Assembly (NCBI GenBank): GCA_026545765.1
Contig: CM048839.1
Span: 43,198,677-43,262,676, forward strand
Length of the DNA: 64,000 nucleotides
Direction of reading: 5' to 3'
Source: Plantago major
Lineage: Eukaryota > Streptophyta > Magnoliopsida > Lamiales > Plantaginaceae
Part shown: positions 1 through 11,000 of the stretch, one piece after another
Layout of the letters: each line of letters begins with the position of its first letter
How positions within the stretch are numbered: the first letter of the stretch is position 1
The notes under the pieces: generated by a model
Database searches by the model: none
What the model was told of the DNA's origin: nothing
Seen by the model: the letters and a program-made list of their open reading frames with translations, nothing else
Position numbers and translations under genes: made by a program

Positions 1-136
1 AAGTATGGGATATAGTGAATAAAATGTGCGAGAGAATGAATAAAGTAGGAAAGAGATTTTCCATTAAAGGAATGAGAAGTTCAAATTGAGATGTCCCAAA
101 ATGAAATGCGGGATGTTGAATTCGGGACGGATGAGG
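1..136. mobile_element. Stowaway-like element, right end (partial)
   Basis: The segment ends in GGGACGGATGAGGTA, a degenerate form of the Stowaway terminus GGGACGGAGGGAG followed by TA. Its purine-rich interior resembles the Stowaway at 43234-43495. The left end lies outside the window, so the assignment is tentative. Confidence 0.35.
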
Positions 137-1318
137 TATTTTCTAACCTAACATACACAAAACCTATAATAGTTCGTGAATTGTTCGTGAACATATTGAA
201 ACCTTAACGAACTGAACATGAACAAGTGTTGAGATGTTCGACAAACATGAACACGACATATATTAGCGAACGATTCGTTCGGTTCAAAATACACCCCTAG
301 TCGTGGGCAGTCAGGTGACGTGAGAATGTGGTCTCTTCTCGTGAAAATATTTGGAGGGAGACTAGATTAAAATTGGGTCAACTAATCAATATAGTAAGTC
401 ACATGAAAAGATGGACTGGACCGGACCCTCATTTGCTTTCTTTCCTTTTTAAATTAAGGAAGGTTTTTATTAACACACTGCTTAGGTTTCACAATGATGG
501 TGTTCCCACAAAAAAACCATAGGATAGGGTCAAAATTTCGTGGTGATACAATTTTTCTCAAATTAATGGTAAAAGACCAGGAGTAATACTGACTTTCACC
601 CCTTACGTAGTGATTGGTAAGGGTGTATTTTAAATATTTAATGGTTGACTATGAACAAGTACATTGCTTGGTAGGAAATTTTGGTTTGAAAAATACATCT
701 CACGGTCCAGCTCAACTCGTGGGCTTTTGTTCAAAACACACCTGATAATGTAATGTGGAACCCCCCCCCCCCCCCCCCCCAATTCTAGAATCACTCATCT
801 CTGATTTTTCAGGCACTCCAAAATGTCCTGAATTTGTGAGATGCAATTATAAATCAATCCATGTAACCCTAAAAATTGAGTTGAGAATGAGTATAAACAA
901 ATGAAGCATTTATTAACTTCATTTAGAAGGTAAGAATATCTGACTGAATCGAATTTTTATTCTTCAAGTTGTTATTTATTTCATTGTATTGATCATGTCG
1001 TTAAATTAGGAAACTAACGTTCCATTACTTCGGCCAGTGAAGAACAAAGAATTCTCGTAATTTCGAATCTTTTTTAGCTGGTTTTTCATTTTTCGCAATG
1101 TGGGAATCAGCGTGGTGGACGGCTTGATGCTATATATGAAAACTTGGTCTTTTGGAAGTTGATTTGCTACTATGTGTGGGACTATGTATAAATGGTTGAT
1201 TGTGTGTTTTTAAAAGCATTTCTTGTTGCTTGAGTGGATCTGTTAAAATTCATATATTTTTAGGATAAATGTTAGAAAGCTTATGAATGTCTGACTTATT
1301 ATTATATGCTTAATAGAT
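137..1318. other. Intergenic, decayed repeats
   Basis: No gene is supported here. Positions 166-299 carry alternating GTTCGTGAAC/GTTCATG-type words and end in ACACCCCTAG, which looks like the end of a hAT-type element (TAGGGGTGT on the other strand). Positions 761-780 are a run of 20 cytosines. Confidence 0.4.
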
Positions 1319-2168
1319 ATGTTGTCTGAGGAACAACGGCAGGCTATCCTCCGAACTGTTGTGGTGATGCCTTTAAGGATGATGCTCGCTATGAGTTGGT
1401 ATTATACTAGACATGTTAGACCACGGCTAGTACGAAAGCGTAAACGTGCACGCCTTTATAAAATGAAGCCTAAACTGAGAAAACAAAACGAGCACGTGGA
1501 GAGGTTGACACAATTGAATGACTTTGACTGTAAGAACTGTCTACAAATGGATAAGAAGTGTTTTAGGCAGTTTTGTGCTCCCTTGGTTGAAAGGGGTGGG
1601 TTGAAACCAAGTATGTTAGTTTGGAAGAGAAAGTAGTCACGCTCCTTGCTATTATCAGGTACCACACGAAGCACAGGGTGGCGATGTTTGCCTTTAGACG
1701 ATCAGGTTGGACAATCATTGTGTATTTCAATGAGGTTGGGTTGTGTGCTTAAACTACATGAAGTTCTACTTGCTCGACCCGAACCAATACCTAGGGCTTG
1801 CATCGAAGAACAATGGTGTCATTTCAAGGTTCTTAGTGTGTTGTTGTTTATTTTATTTACATTCTAGATGTTGATGTTGTATTATGTCAATAAAGACATA
1901 TGATTCTTAAATGTGTAGGGATGTCTTGGTGCATTGGACGGGTGGTATATTAAGGTCGAGGCCGGTCATCAACTTCATAATTTGTATCGCAATAGAAAAG
2001 GGTTATATACATCAAAGTTCTCGGGATAGTTGACAAAGACATGAAGTTCATTTACATGTTAAGTGGATGGGAAGGATCGGCAGCTGATAGTAGAGTATTG
2101 AATATTGAGGGATGCATTGGACTGTCTGAAGAGCTTCTCGGTTCCTAGAGGTAGTGATGAATTGTATA
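1319..2168 (+). pseudogene. HARBI1-like (PIF/Harbinger) transposase relic
   Basis: The conceptual product resembles plant HARBI1-type DDE nucleases, which cut and rejoin PIF/Harbinger transposons in the nucleus. The order of motifs fits the family: an FRRSGWT-like segment, LKLHEVLLARPEPIP, then GCLGALDGWYIKV with the first catalytic Asp, and [12 protein letters not shown] with the second. An intron-like gap (about 1831-1917, ending in TAG) separates the EQWCHFK and GCLGALDG parts. Stops at 1634-1636 and about 2140 and at least one frameshift near 1745 break it. Sequence after 2168 is replaced by a hAT-like insertion and the C-terminal catalytic Glu region was not found. It is a dead gene; the family call is fairly sure. 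Confidence 0.7.
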
Positions 2169-2176
2169 CGGGCAGC

Positions 2177-2720
2177 TAGGGGTGAGCGCGGGCGGGTATT
2201 GGCAGGTATTGACAAAAAATCAAACCAACCCGTCTATGGCGGGTGATTATTTGTCCGACTTTGGGCGGGTAGAATAATTTTTCAACCTGTGACGGTTCGG
2301 GTGATAACAATGGCGGGTGAATTACTACATCAACTAAGATATATTATAATCCATCAAATCAACAAAATATTTTGAAAGCAAGTAAAATGATGAAGTACCA
2401 TTTTCACATATGTAGTTTCTTAGTTTATTATATAAGAAATAATCCTAGTTTTAATACTATTAATCTATTCTATATTTCTATCTATTTATTTAAGTAACAA
2501 TTAATTTATTTCACATATATACATTTTTTGTTATGTGAACAATATGGCGGGTGAGTTGCGGGTGGCACCCAACCAACCTATCACCCACCCACCAATTGGC
2601 GGGTTATAAAAAATTTAACCCGCGTAAATTTTTATTAAAAAAAAAATATCGACAGGTGCGGATGAAATGCGGATGGTTTGTGCGGATGAGTCGATCGGGC
2701 GGCTTGTTTGCACAGCCCTA
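2177..2720. mobile_element. hAT-like non-autonomous element
   Basis: The ends are inverted: TAGGGGTGAGC on the left and GCACAGCCCTA on the right (TAGGGCTGTGC when reversed). The 8-bp flanks, CGGGCAGC (2169-2176) and CAGACAGC (2721-2728), match at 6 of 8 positions, both differences being G/A. Subterminal GCGGGTGG words occur on both sides of an AT-rich core. It has no coding capacity. It sits at the broken end of the HARBI1-like relic. Confidence 0.6.
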
Positions 2721-2728
2721 CAGACAGC

Positions 2729-3389
2729 CCGTGGTTTACTATTTTATTTTCTTCCATATTATGACTTGGTTTAATCTGTACGTGGCTTATCTTTGTACTG
2801 CTCTAGATCGTGATAGGTGGATAGGAAGCCAAGCCGTGTGGCTTTTGTTTTGTCCTTTTGAGTTGCCTGGATCTTCTTGATCGTATTTGTACCTACTTGT
2901 TTTGAGAAATGGAATTGTTTTAGTGCTCCAAAAAATAAATAAAGATATATCACTTGTGTAGTAATTGTGCCAATCAATTGCAAAGCATTTACTGAAACGA
3001 TGGGAGTAATAATTACTTCACTTTTAGCATGAATGAGATGACGTTGGTTGTTGGATGACATGATGAAGCGTTCAAATCATAAATACTCACACATTGTAAA
3101 GTTTTCATGTTTGTAAACCGAGATACGTTACTGTAAATGTAAAAGTTATTCGTGGCTTATACTAAATTTGATGGAAATTTTCATTCCACATCGAGTATCG
3201 ACGGACCATTGAGTGGGGCTTAATATATTTTGATACTATTTTTGTAACAAACAAAGTATTGGTCATTTAATTGCAACTCATGCAGAACTCTCGGGCTACT
3301 TTTGCAAATTTTCCTGAAATCAAAATAAATTCGTCTCATTTTTTATTTTTCTGTTAATTTTTGCACAACAGTGAGATTTGTGTTTTGGA
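2729..3389. other. Intergenic before PIG-M
   Basis: AT-rich sequence with no recognised gene or element. A 109-codon frame running across the hAT-like end (2551-2880) has no family resemblance. A CT-rich tract (TTCTTCTTCTTCTTC, about 3390) suggests the PIG-M 5' UTR starts nearby. Confidence 0.4.
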
Positions 3390-3513
3390 CCTTCTTCTTC
3401 TTCTTCACCCTCGACTATTTTTTCAAACCTTCAAATTTACTGTTCTAAACTGACTCTCATAGTTGGAAGAAATTCATAAACCAGGAATCGTGGATTTGCT
3501 GATGTTGTTTCAG

Positions 3514-3763
3514 GTAATTTTTCCTATTTTGCTGAAAACACTCACCGATCTTTATTGATGTCCACTACCTGTTCGATACAATGCTCCTGTACATAAATTT
3601 GCTTAATCTATTATTATCCAATTTGGGTTTTTCTATGCACATTGTGATCTCATCTACTTGAATTATTGATTGCCATCATATGACTATCTGTGCCTTCCAT
3701 TGAAATGATCAGTTTCCAGCTTCCTCAACTTCATCCACGGTCTTCTGGTTTTCTATTTTGCAG
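3514..3763 (+). other. Putative 5' UTR intron of PIG-M
   Basis: A donor (CAG|GTAATTTTT) and an acceptor after a T-rich tract (TCTATTTTGCAG|GTTATTG) flank this stretch upstream of the PIG-M start. There is no transcript evidence; this is inferred from splice-site shape only. Confidence 0.45.
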
Positions 3764-3784
3764 GTTATTGAACACATTTTAACC

Positions 3785-3826
3785 ATGGACATGTTGTCTG
3801 CACCGGGACCTAGTAGAGCTGTGTAG
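3785..3826 (+). other. Upstream ORF in the PIG-M leader
   Basis: An ATG in the good context AACCATGG opens a 13-residue reading frame (MDMLSAPGPSRAV) that ends in TAG 46 bp before the PIG-M start codon. By its position it could lower or condition translation of the main frame. Confidence 0.5.
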
Positions 3827-3872
3827 GTTTACACTCTTCAGGGTGCTTTGTTGGTCGCCTTAACTTTCCACA

Positions 3873-6861
3873 ATGCCAGAAATTACTTTTAGATCTCTTT
3901 TTATCTTTTCGGCCCTGTTTCGTCTCTTTTTAATCTTGTATGGGGAGTGGCAAGATGCTCATTTGGAGGTTAGATACACGGACATTGACTATTTTGTCTT
4001 CTCTGATGCTGCGGCCTTAATGGCATCCGGAAAATCACCTTATGAGAGATCAACATATCGCTATTCCCCACTGATAGCTTTCCTTTTAATGCCTAATTCA
4101 GTTTTCCATCGATCATGGGGAAAATTTATTTTCTCGGCCTCAGGTAATTTATGTTGATTTAAGACTACCGGTCTTCGTACCTTGCTCTTTTGCTCAAGTG
4201 AGATGCTCTGTTGAAAGGATCAATTGAAAACAACGTAAATTTACAACTAATTTATTAGAGTAAGTGTATGCTTATGTGGTGCTCAAGTTTGATAAACATT
4301 TGAAATACCTTGTGTGAGTTTGTTGTGGTGTTCAAACTTCAAACCATCCTCTTCATCATTTGGGAGAAGCCACATTTTACTTATGGTTTCGTGATTCAAA
4401 ATACATAATCTTATGTACGAACTTATGTTATACCATCTACATTTGGGCTTGAATTACATTTAGTTGTCAAATATGTTGCATGTGGTTTTTTTAATGATGC
4501 TATATTCTTTCTTTTGTGTGGGCTTCAATAGCTTATATGTTATCTTATTTGCGTACATTGTCAGTTTAATTGTATTATATGGTTTATTTGTTTCTGAATT
4601 TGAACCAATCCAGATGGTCCAGAAATCTCTAGCCTTAGGTTGCTTTGTTAAGCAAAAAAGGAAATAGAAGCCTTCTGGTAATTGTGGCTGTTGTTGTTGG
4701 TTTCAGCATTTCCATCACTAGGTGAAGCGTTGGTGGTATTAGCATATGTCAACAGAAATTCTATGTAGTTATTGATCTCCAGAAAATTATACACTGTACC
4801 TTGAACAGATCTACTTGTGGGGTTGCTTATCCAAAAAATTCTGAGGTTACGAGGAGTGCCAGAGAAATTATGTACCTACTCAACAATGGTGTGGCTTTTC
4901 AACCCATTCACCTTCACTATTGGAACTCGCGGAAATTGTGAGCCTATTGTCTGTGCCATGGTTTTATGGATCCTGATCTGTCTGATCAATGGTACAGTTT
5001 TCATGCCATTAGACAAGTTCTACATGTCTCTTTCCTTGACGTTGCTTGTTTTGTTGAGGTGGAGATCTGTTGCTTCGCGTGCATGACTATTTCTGTAAAC
5101 AATGAACTAAGTCAAAATATGGACGGTCAATTTACTTGTGAACATGCAGATTCTGATGTTTTGTTCACAACATATACTCCTGCATATATATCATTAGACA
5201 GTCCTATGGAATTTCCCTCGTCTTAATTTTCACATCACTCCTTTGATCAGGTTTCTTTGTCTTGTCCTTGGAGATATTCAAGGTTCTGGCTTTAAATAAT
5301 TGCTGAATTCTTCAAACTACTATGCAAATGAGCTCCTTTCTTCTAAATATTGGTAGTTTGTTTATTGGAGCACCTAAAAAGCCTTTCCATTAAGGCTTAA
5401 TGTAGCAGCAAGTCCCTTCAATTATGAAACAGAACATGTAAAGAGCAAAGAACATGCATATCTTAACGGAAACAGTAAAAAGAAGACGGCAAAGCAAATT
5501 TCTGCATGTGTGCTCCATTGAAATAATGTTCTAACATATGCCTTTAGCAGAAAAACTAAAAATAATACTACTGAATAATTAGGAATTCATAGCATCTTCA
5601 TGATTTAGTGAAGTAGCAATGGAACCCTAATGGAGTCAAACATCAGTAGTTCATTCTAAAACTAAAGCTGATTTTAGGATGTTGTTGCGTTCACTCTTAT
5701 GCATGCACATAGACTTGAGTGCCAAAGCTTGTTTTGTTTTATCTTTAGTTTGTTTACTTAGTAATTTGACGTGACTATTAGTGATCTGTCTACTGTCATC
5801 TGAACTTGCAGATAATCTTGTACAGGCGGCAGTTTGGTATGGGTCCGTTGTTCACCTTAGAATATACCCTATAATATATGCTCTTCCGATCCTGGTACTT
5901 CTTGACCCTCTTCATTTTCAAACTGGCACGAAGCCTGTAGTCACAAAGTGGAATGTTACAACACCAAAATCATCCCAAGGCACTAGCACCTTGAAAACCA
6001 ATGGCTTACAGTGTTTATGGGGCTGTTTAACAAGCGTATTTTCTTGGAGAAGAGTCATATTTGGTCTTATTTCTGGATCTACTTTCTTCATCTTGACTGG
6101 ATTGTGTTTCTATTTGTATGGATGGGAATTCCTACATGAATCACTATTATATCATCTAACTCGTACAGACCCACGGCACAATTTTTCGATATACTTCTAC
6201 CACATATACCTGCACTATGAACGCGAGTTCTCTATAATGGAAAAGCTCATAGCCTTTCTGCCACAGTTCACAGTACAACTGGTTCTGATATTCCAATTTG
6301 CACGAGACTTGCCATTCTGTTTCTTCCTTCAGACTCTGGCATTTGTAGCCTTTAACAAGGTTAGTGTGAGGACAATATTACCTTTAGTTAAAGTTTTGTA
6401 TGTTTATCGTGTCTCGGTTGGTTTAGAGTTATAACCTTAGGGGAGTATTGTAGAAGTTTTTATGGTAATATCAGATGCTTCAATTGATGATATTGCACTG
6501 TGCAGAAAGCTAATGTGATTTACAATGACATGTTTATATTCTGCAGGTCATAACGGCACAGTACTTCGTGTGGTTCTACTGTCTGTTGCCGCTGATACTT
6601 CCATGGAGCAACATGAAGCTTAAATGGAAAGGCTTGTGTTGCATTTTTCTTTGGATTGGAGCTCAAACCCATTGGCTACTGTGGGGTTACTTGCTAGAAT
6701 TCCGGGGAAAGAATGTTTTCATTCAACTCTGGGTAGCAAGTTTAATTTTCTTAGCCGCAAATACCTTTGTTATTGTTAACATTATACGCGACCATGTGTA
6801 CTGTCCTGTGTTCAAACAGTTAAGTCAAGAGAATCCAGAAAAAGCAATGAAAAGCGAATAG
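3873..6861 (+). CDS. PIGM: GPI mannosyltransferase 1 (PIG-M; PEANUT1 type)
   Basis: Catalytic subunit that adds the first mannose, from dolichol-phosphate-mannose, to the GPI-anchor precursor in the ER lumen. Coding exons are 3873-4143, 4809-4991, 5812-6359 and 6547-6861; all introns are GT-AG and phases join to 438 codons, close to the human length. Residues about 35-45 ([12 protein letters not shown]) contain the DxD-type motif (DID, about 37-39) in the first luminal loop. Later segments typical of the family are [55 protein letters not shown] and [11 protein letters not shown], among about ten hydrophobic spans. The start is chosen because it begins the conserved first membrane helix; an uORF precedes it. 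It is convergent with the MSL gene. Plant loss-of-function (peanut1) disrupts GPI-anchored cell-wall proteins, known from Arabidopsis and not shown here. Confidence 0.93.
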
Positions 6862-8066
6862 TGTGCTGGTTGAATTACTCTTGCATCCTTCTTGTTCAAC
6901 TTCACAACGTCCAGATATCCAAATGCGGTTGCGAAACTGTGGTATGATTTGGCTAATCTGACTGCAACACCGTTGGATTCTCTCCAGGTATCTTGAAAAA
7001 AGACTGCTTGCATCTCATGTAAATCATAGTCTTCAATTTGGTGAGCAAGTTGATAGTTGAGGTCAGTATCTTTATTCTTGAAGTTGACCACTACTTTGAG
7101 AATCAACTTCTTTGTCCTTCCCAAAGAGGATCTGTTGTGTTGTGATAGTGCAATTTCCTAGTTTCATGTAGAAATGGTGATCCAGTTTCCTCATCACCTC
7201 TGAGAACTGAACGCCTCCCCCGACTGGGGATGAATTTTCTGTGAAAACCATTCCATCAGCGTTCGATGTTCAAAACTAGCCTGTACTCTTGATGTAAATT
7301 TGGCATTATAAATTTGTGATCTTGCATGCTCTTATTGTCCATAGATGCACCTTGAAAATTACAGATGTGAATTAAGTGCAAAGAGTACCAAGTGCAGTTG
7401 ACATTGTACATTGAGGAGAGGAGCTAATGAACCGAAGACCCCGTAATGCTGTTGTGCTAATGAATATTCTATTTGCATGCAAGGAAACGAAAACACAAAT
7501 CACAATGTCGTGGACCTCTGGATTAATTTGAATCAAGTTCCGGGCATTAGTTTCATGTGCTAGAAATTGTGTGAAAATTACTTCTATAGATCATGTCATT
7601 CAGACCTTGTGATTGAGAATAAATCACATTATGCTAAAATATTTATTTTCAATTCACTTATTTAGTCATAGTGGCCAAATTTACATTCAAAGCCTTTTAT
7701 CAAATTAGCAAATGATCATTTGAATCAAGTTGAAATGTTGAGGCGTAGGAGTTTATATGGTTATACCTAAAGCAACGAGCCTCGAAGAGTAAGATTTCAT
7801 CACTACACCAAGCAAAATCACAAATTACCCTACATTGCATGATACACACATGTTTGAACTGAATCACATTTGTATTACCATGATGCGAAAAATAGCTGCA
7901 TCAATATGGAAGCGGCCTCTCTAGAACAACTCAGCGATATCGATCTTCTCCACTGGTGTCTACATTCTATCCGACATTATGGAACACTGCCGCTACAGAT
8001 CTGGATATCGCTTTTAAAATGTGAATGTGTTAAAAATGAATATGTACAGGGTCAAATTCACAGAAA
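6862..8066. other. Convergent 3' regions of PIG-M and MSL
   Basis: This spacer between two convergent stop codons should hold both 3' UTRs. An AATAAA on the plus strand lies near 7618. No other gene or element was recognised. A 99-codon minus-strand frame at 6825-7124 has no ATG start and no family resemblance. Confidence 0.5.
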
Positions 8067-11000
8067 TCATGAATTTTGCTGCTCCGGTTGATCAACAGGC
8101 TCAGAGCCAGGGTTCTTTGAACGCTTAGTATCGCTATTATCCTTCTCAGACACTGCTGGTCCACTGCCACTACGCATTGCTGCCAGTTCCTTAACATCTT
8201 CAGCATTTGATGGGGTTACAGTCTCTTCCTCAATCGGTAGAGTCCTCTTTGAACCTTCTAAAGCAACACCGAGGACTATGTTCTCTTCCAGAGATGGCTT
8301 AGTTACAGGTGCTTGTGTCGCTGGCTGCCTTACATCCTCTTGTTTCACCTGTGATGTAGAAGAAACAAGCATCAGTTCTCCCAAGGACAAAATAACTTTC
8401 AAAGGGAAACTCTCATTTTGTGGAACACACCATGTTTTCAGAAACTACATCAACCCCATCTCTAAGGGGTATATTAGCAATATTTGAGGGGGATAGATGC
8501 AACGGTTACGGACATTACAGGCATGCAGATGTGATTTTTTTTTAACAGACATCATGACATGCGTATGTAACAAACTGTTCAGGCATCCATATGTAATTAG
8601 ATTTTTTTACGAAAAACAAACCACCACTTCTACAAGGATAACTAAGGTATTCATGTGGCCTACCTTTTGGGCATTTTTGTTGTTAGAGGTGTTACGTGCC
8701 GGGCCTGAAGATGTGTTTGCATTCGAACTCGTCTCTTCGGCAGCCTTAGTATTATCGGACTTGTTGCCAGGCTTTGTACTGGTGTTGGGTTTTTTATCAG
8801 ATGATTTCACAAGAAGTTTAGGATCCTGCTTTCTGTCGGACTCGGGAGTATTTCCAACCTCAGCATCTGCTTTCGGATCAGATGCCAGCTCTTTTGACTT
8901 ATGGTCAGTCAATGCCACCTCTGGAGATTTCGAGTCAGAACTTGGTGCCGTTTCACCTTTGGAATCAACCTTAGCATCAGACGGTGACTTGGCAGCAGCC
9001 TTGCTGTCTTCCTCACCATTTACACGCACAGGTCGAGCTGGAGACTTGTTATTCTTATCCTCCCCATTAACTTTCAAAGGCTCAACCAATAGCAAAGGAC
9101 GGTTTGACGTGGTTCCCATGCCACTGTTAAAAATAGAATCTGAAAATGGCACGTTGTCCAAGTCTGCTGCATCATTGTAAATTTTCTGAACTGTGCGAAT
9201 CGGAGTGGCTAGTCGGGCACGGTGATGCCTGATGACCCTGAGCAGGTCTAGAAGTATAGTTTCCTGTTATTTTCAAAAGAACAAAAACAAAATTAAACAA
9301 GATAGCCCTTGAACATGAAGACGGTACTTATCAATTATCATTTATCAAGTGTATCAGATGTTTCCAGAGTAACATAGAGAAACAAGGAATGTTCACTTGA
9401 TCGAAATTAATGTGACAAAAGAAACAAGGAAATTAACAATCACAATAAGTGATCAATCTATCTCTTAAAAGTGATTCTGTTAACTACAGAGAAATACTAG
9501 TAGCAGTTTTCAGATTATCATACAACTCCTTTTGGCTTTCAATAGTTGCAGATTCAAGGTGAATCAGAGAACTCCGTTAAACAATGCTATACTCAAAAGA
9601 AACTATATGGATACAAACTTTTTTTCTTAACTCCACAAGAACCCCCTTAAACAGCCAAAAATCAGGAATCAATAAGGTACATGCACTGTTTTAACAGCTA
9701 CATTTCAGCTTTGTTCATAAAGCTTGTATACTACCATCTATTTTTCTTCTTCTTGATCTATAATGGTCTCTAACTGAAAATAATTAACATAATAAACTGA
9801 AAGGGAAAAAAAAACTGGAACAAAAGTTAGAGTTCATTGTTGCAATTTGCAAGTGGCCAAGTGCCACAGTGCATTTAGCAGCAAATAGCTTAGTAATCTA
9901 AACCCGTAACACAGAGTTTCAAGTAAACCATCTCTGAAATTGGAGCTGAATATTATGAATGTAAACAATAATCTGCTCACCTTAACACACAAATACTCTT
10001 CAAAGTGTGAGGTCTTCACGAAGCAGGAAATTAATATCTGTATCATTTTACAGTTCGTGAGATAATAGCAATGTAAGAGTAATGCACAAAAATATATCCA
10101 GTTGATCAGGTGAAGTTCTTTCATATAAAGAAAGATTGAAAAAAAAGTACTGCAAATGTTACTTCAGAATGGATACACAGATTCTTGACAGGAAAAAAAA
10201 ATATATGGTGGTCCTGGACTCCTGGCTGACATGCCATTATTTACTTTAACAAAAAACTGGTGCAACATAACGTCTACAGCCATGTCAAGAACCATAATGT
10301 AGAAAGAGAACATGGGAACAGGTGACAAAACAGTAGCAGAAGTCAGCGTTTACAAAAATGTGCTTCTCTACTTCATTACTCCCTCCGTCCCTGAACACGT
10401 CACACTTGACTCTTGCCTCTTGGATTATTTTTTAGGTCGACTTTGACCATGAATGTCTCCTAGATTACATCGGAATTTTTTTTAATAAAATTATATTAAG
10501 TTCAGGAAGTGTGCTTACAGTAAATAATTTTACAAAATATTTTTCTGGTAAAATTTAAGAGTAGTTTGTGGTCAAATTCGACCTAAAGAATTATTCAAAT
10601 GTCAAGTGTAACATTTGTTCTAGGACAGGGGGAGTAATTTGTTTCTCCCTTTCTGTCAGGTGATGAAATCCTAGAGCATGTTATTAATTTCTTTCCATTG
10701 AAATTCTTGACAATGAGAAATTCAAGAAAAACTGACCAAAAGGGCCTGATTTTCAGGATTTATGTTATCCAGGAATACTCTTCTGTGCAATTTCTGCTGT
10801 TCTACTTGAGGATTCTTAGCGAGAACCTTGCGCATGTCTGCTACAATGCTCTGCACATAAAGGCACAATTATTTATGGATCTAATACCAGAGAAACACCA
10901 TTTTATCAATGGTATCCTTACATTTATTTTGCTGACATCCAAGTGACTGATGGCTAAGTGGGTCTTTATACGCCAGTGAGTTTTTTGGGTGAGATTTCTA

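Noticed and set aside
761..780. Run of cytosines, also near 19336, 20732 and 32117
   Set aside because: Simple homopolymers; those in the LTRs are a family feature and the first is an isolated microsatellite. Lengths may be affected by sequencing error.
6825..7124. 99-codon minus-strand frame overlapping the PIG-M 3' end
   Set aside because: It starts without an ATG, has no recognisable family, and lies where two convergent 3' UTRs are expected; most likely a chance frame.
8497..9180. 227-codon plus-strand frame
   Set aside because: It is the reverse-strand shadow of MSL exon 12, whose minus-strand frame has matching splice sites and family motifs.
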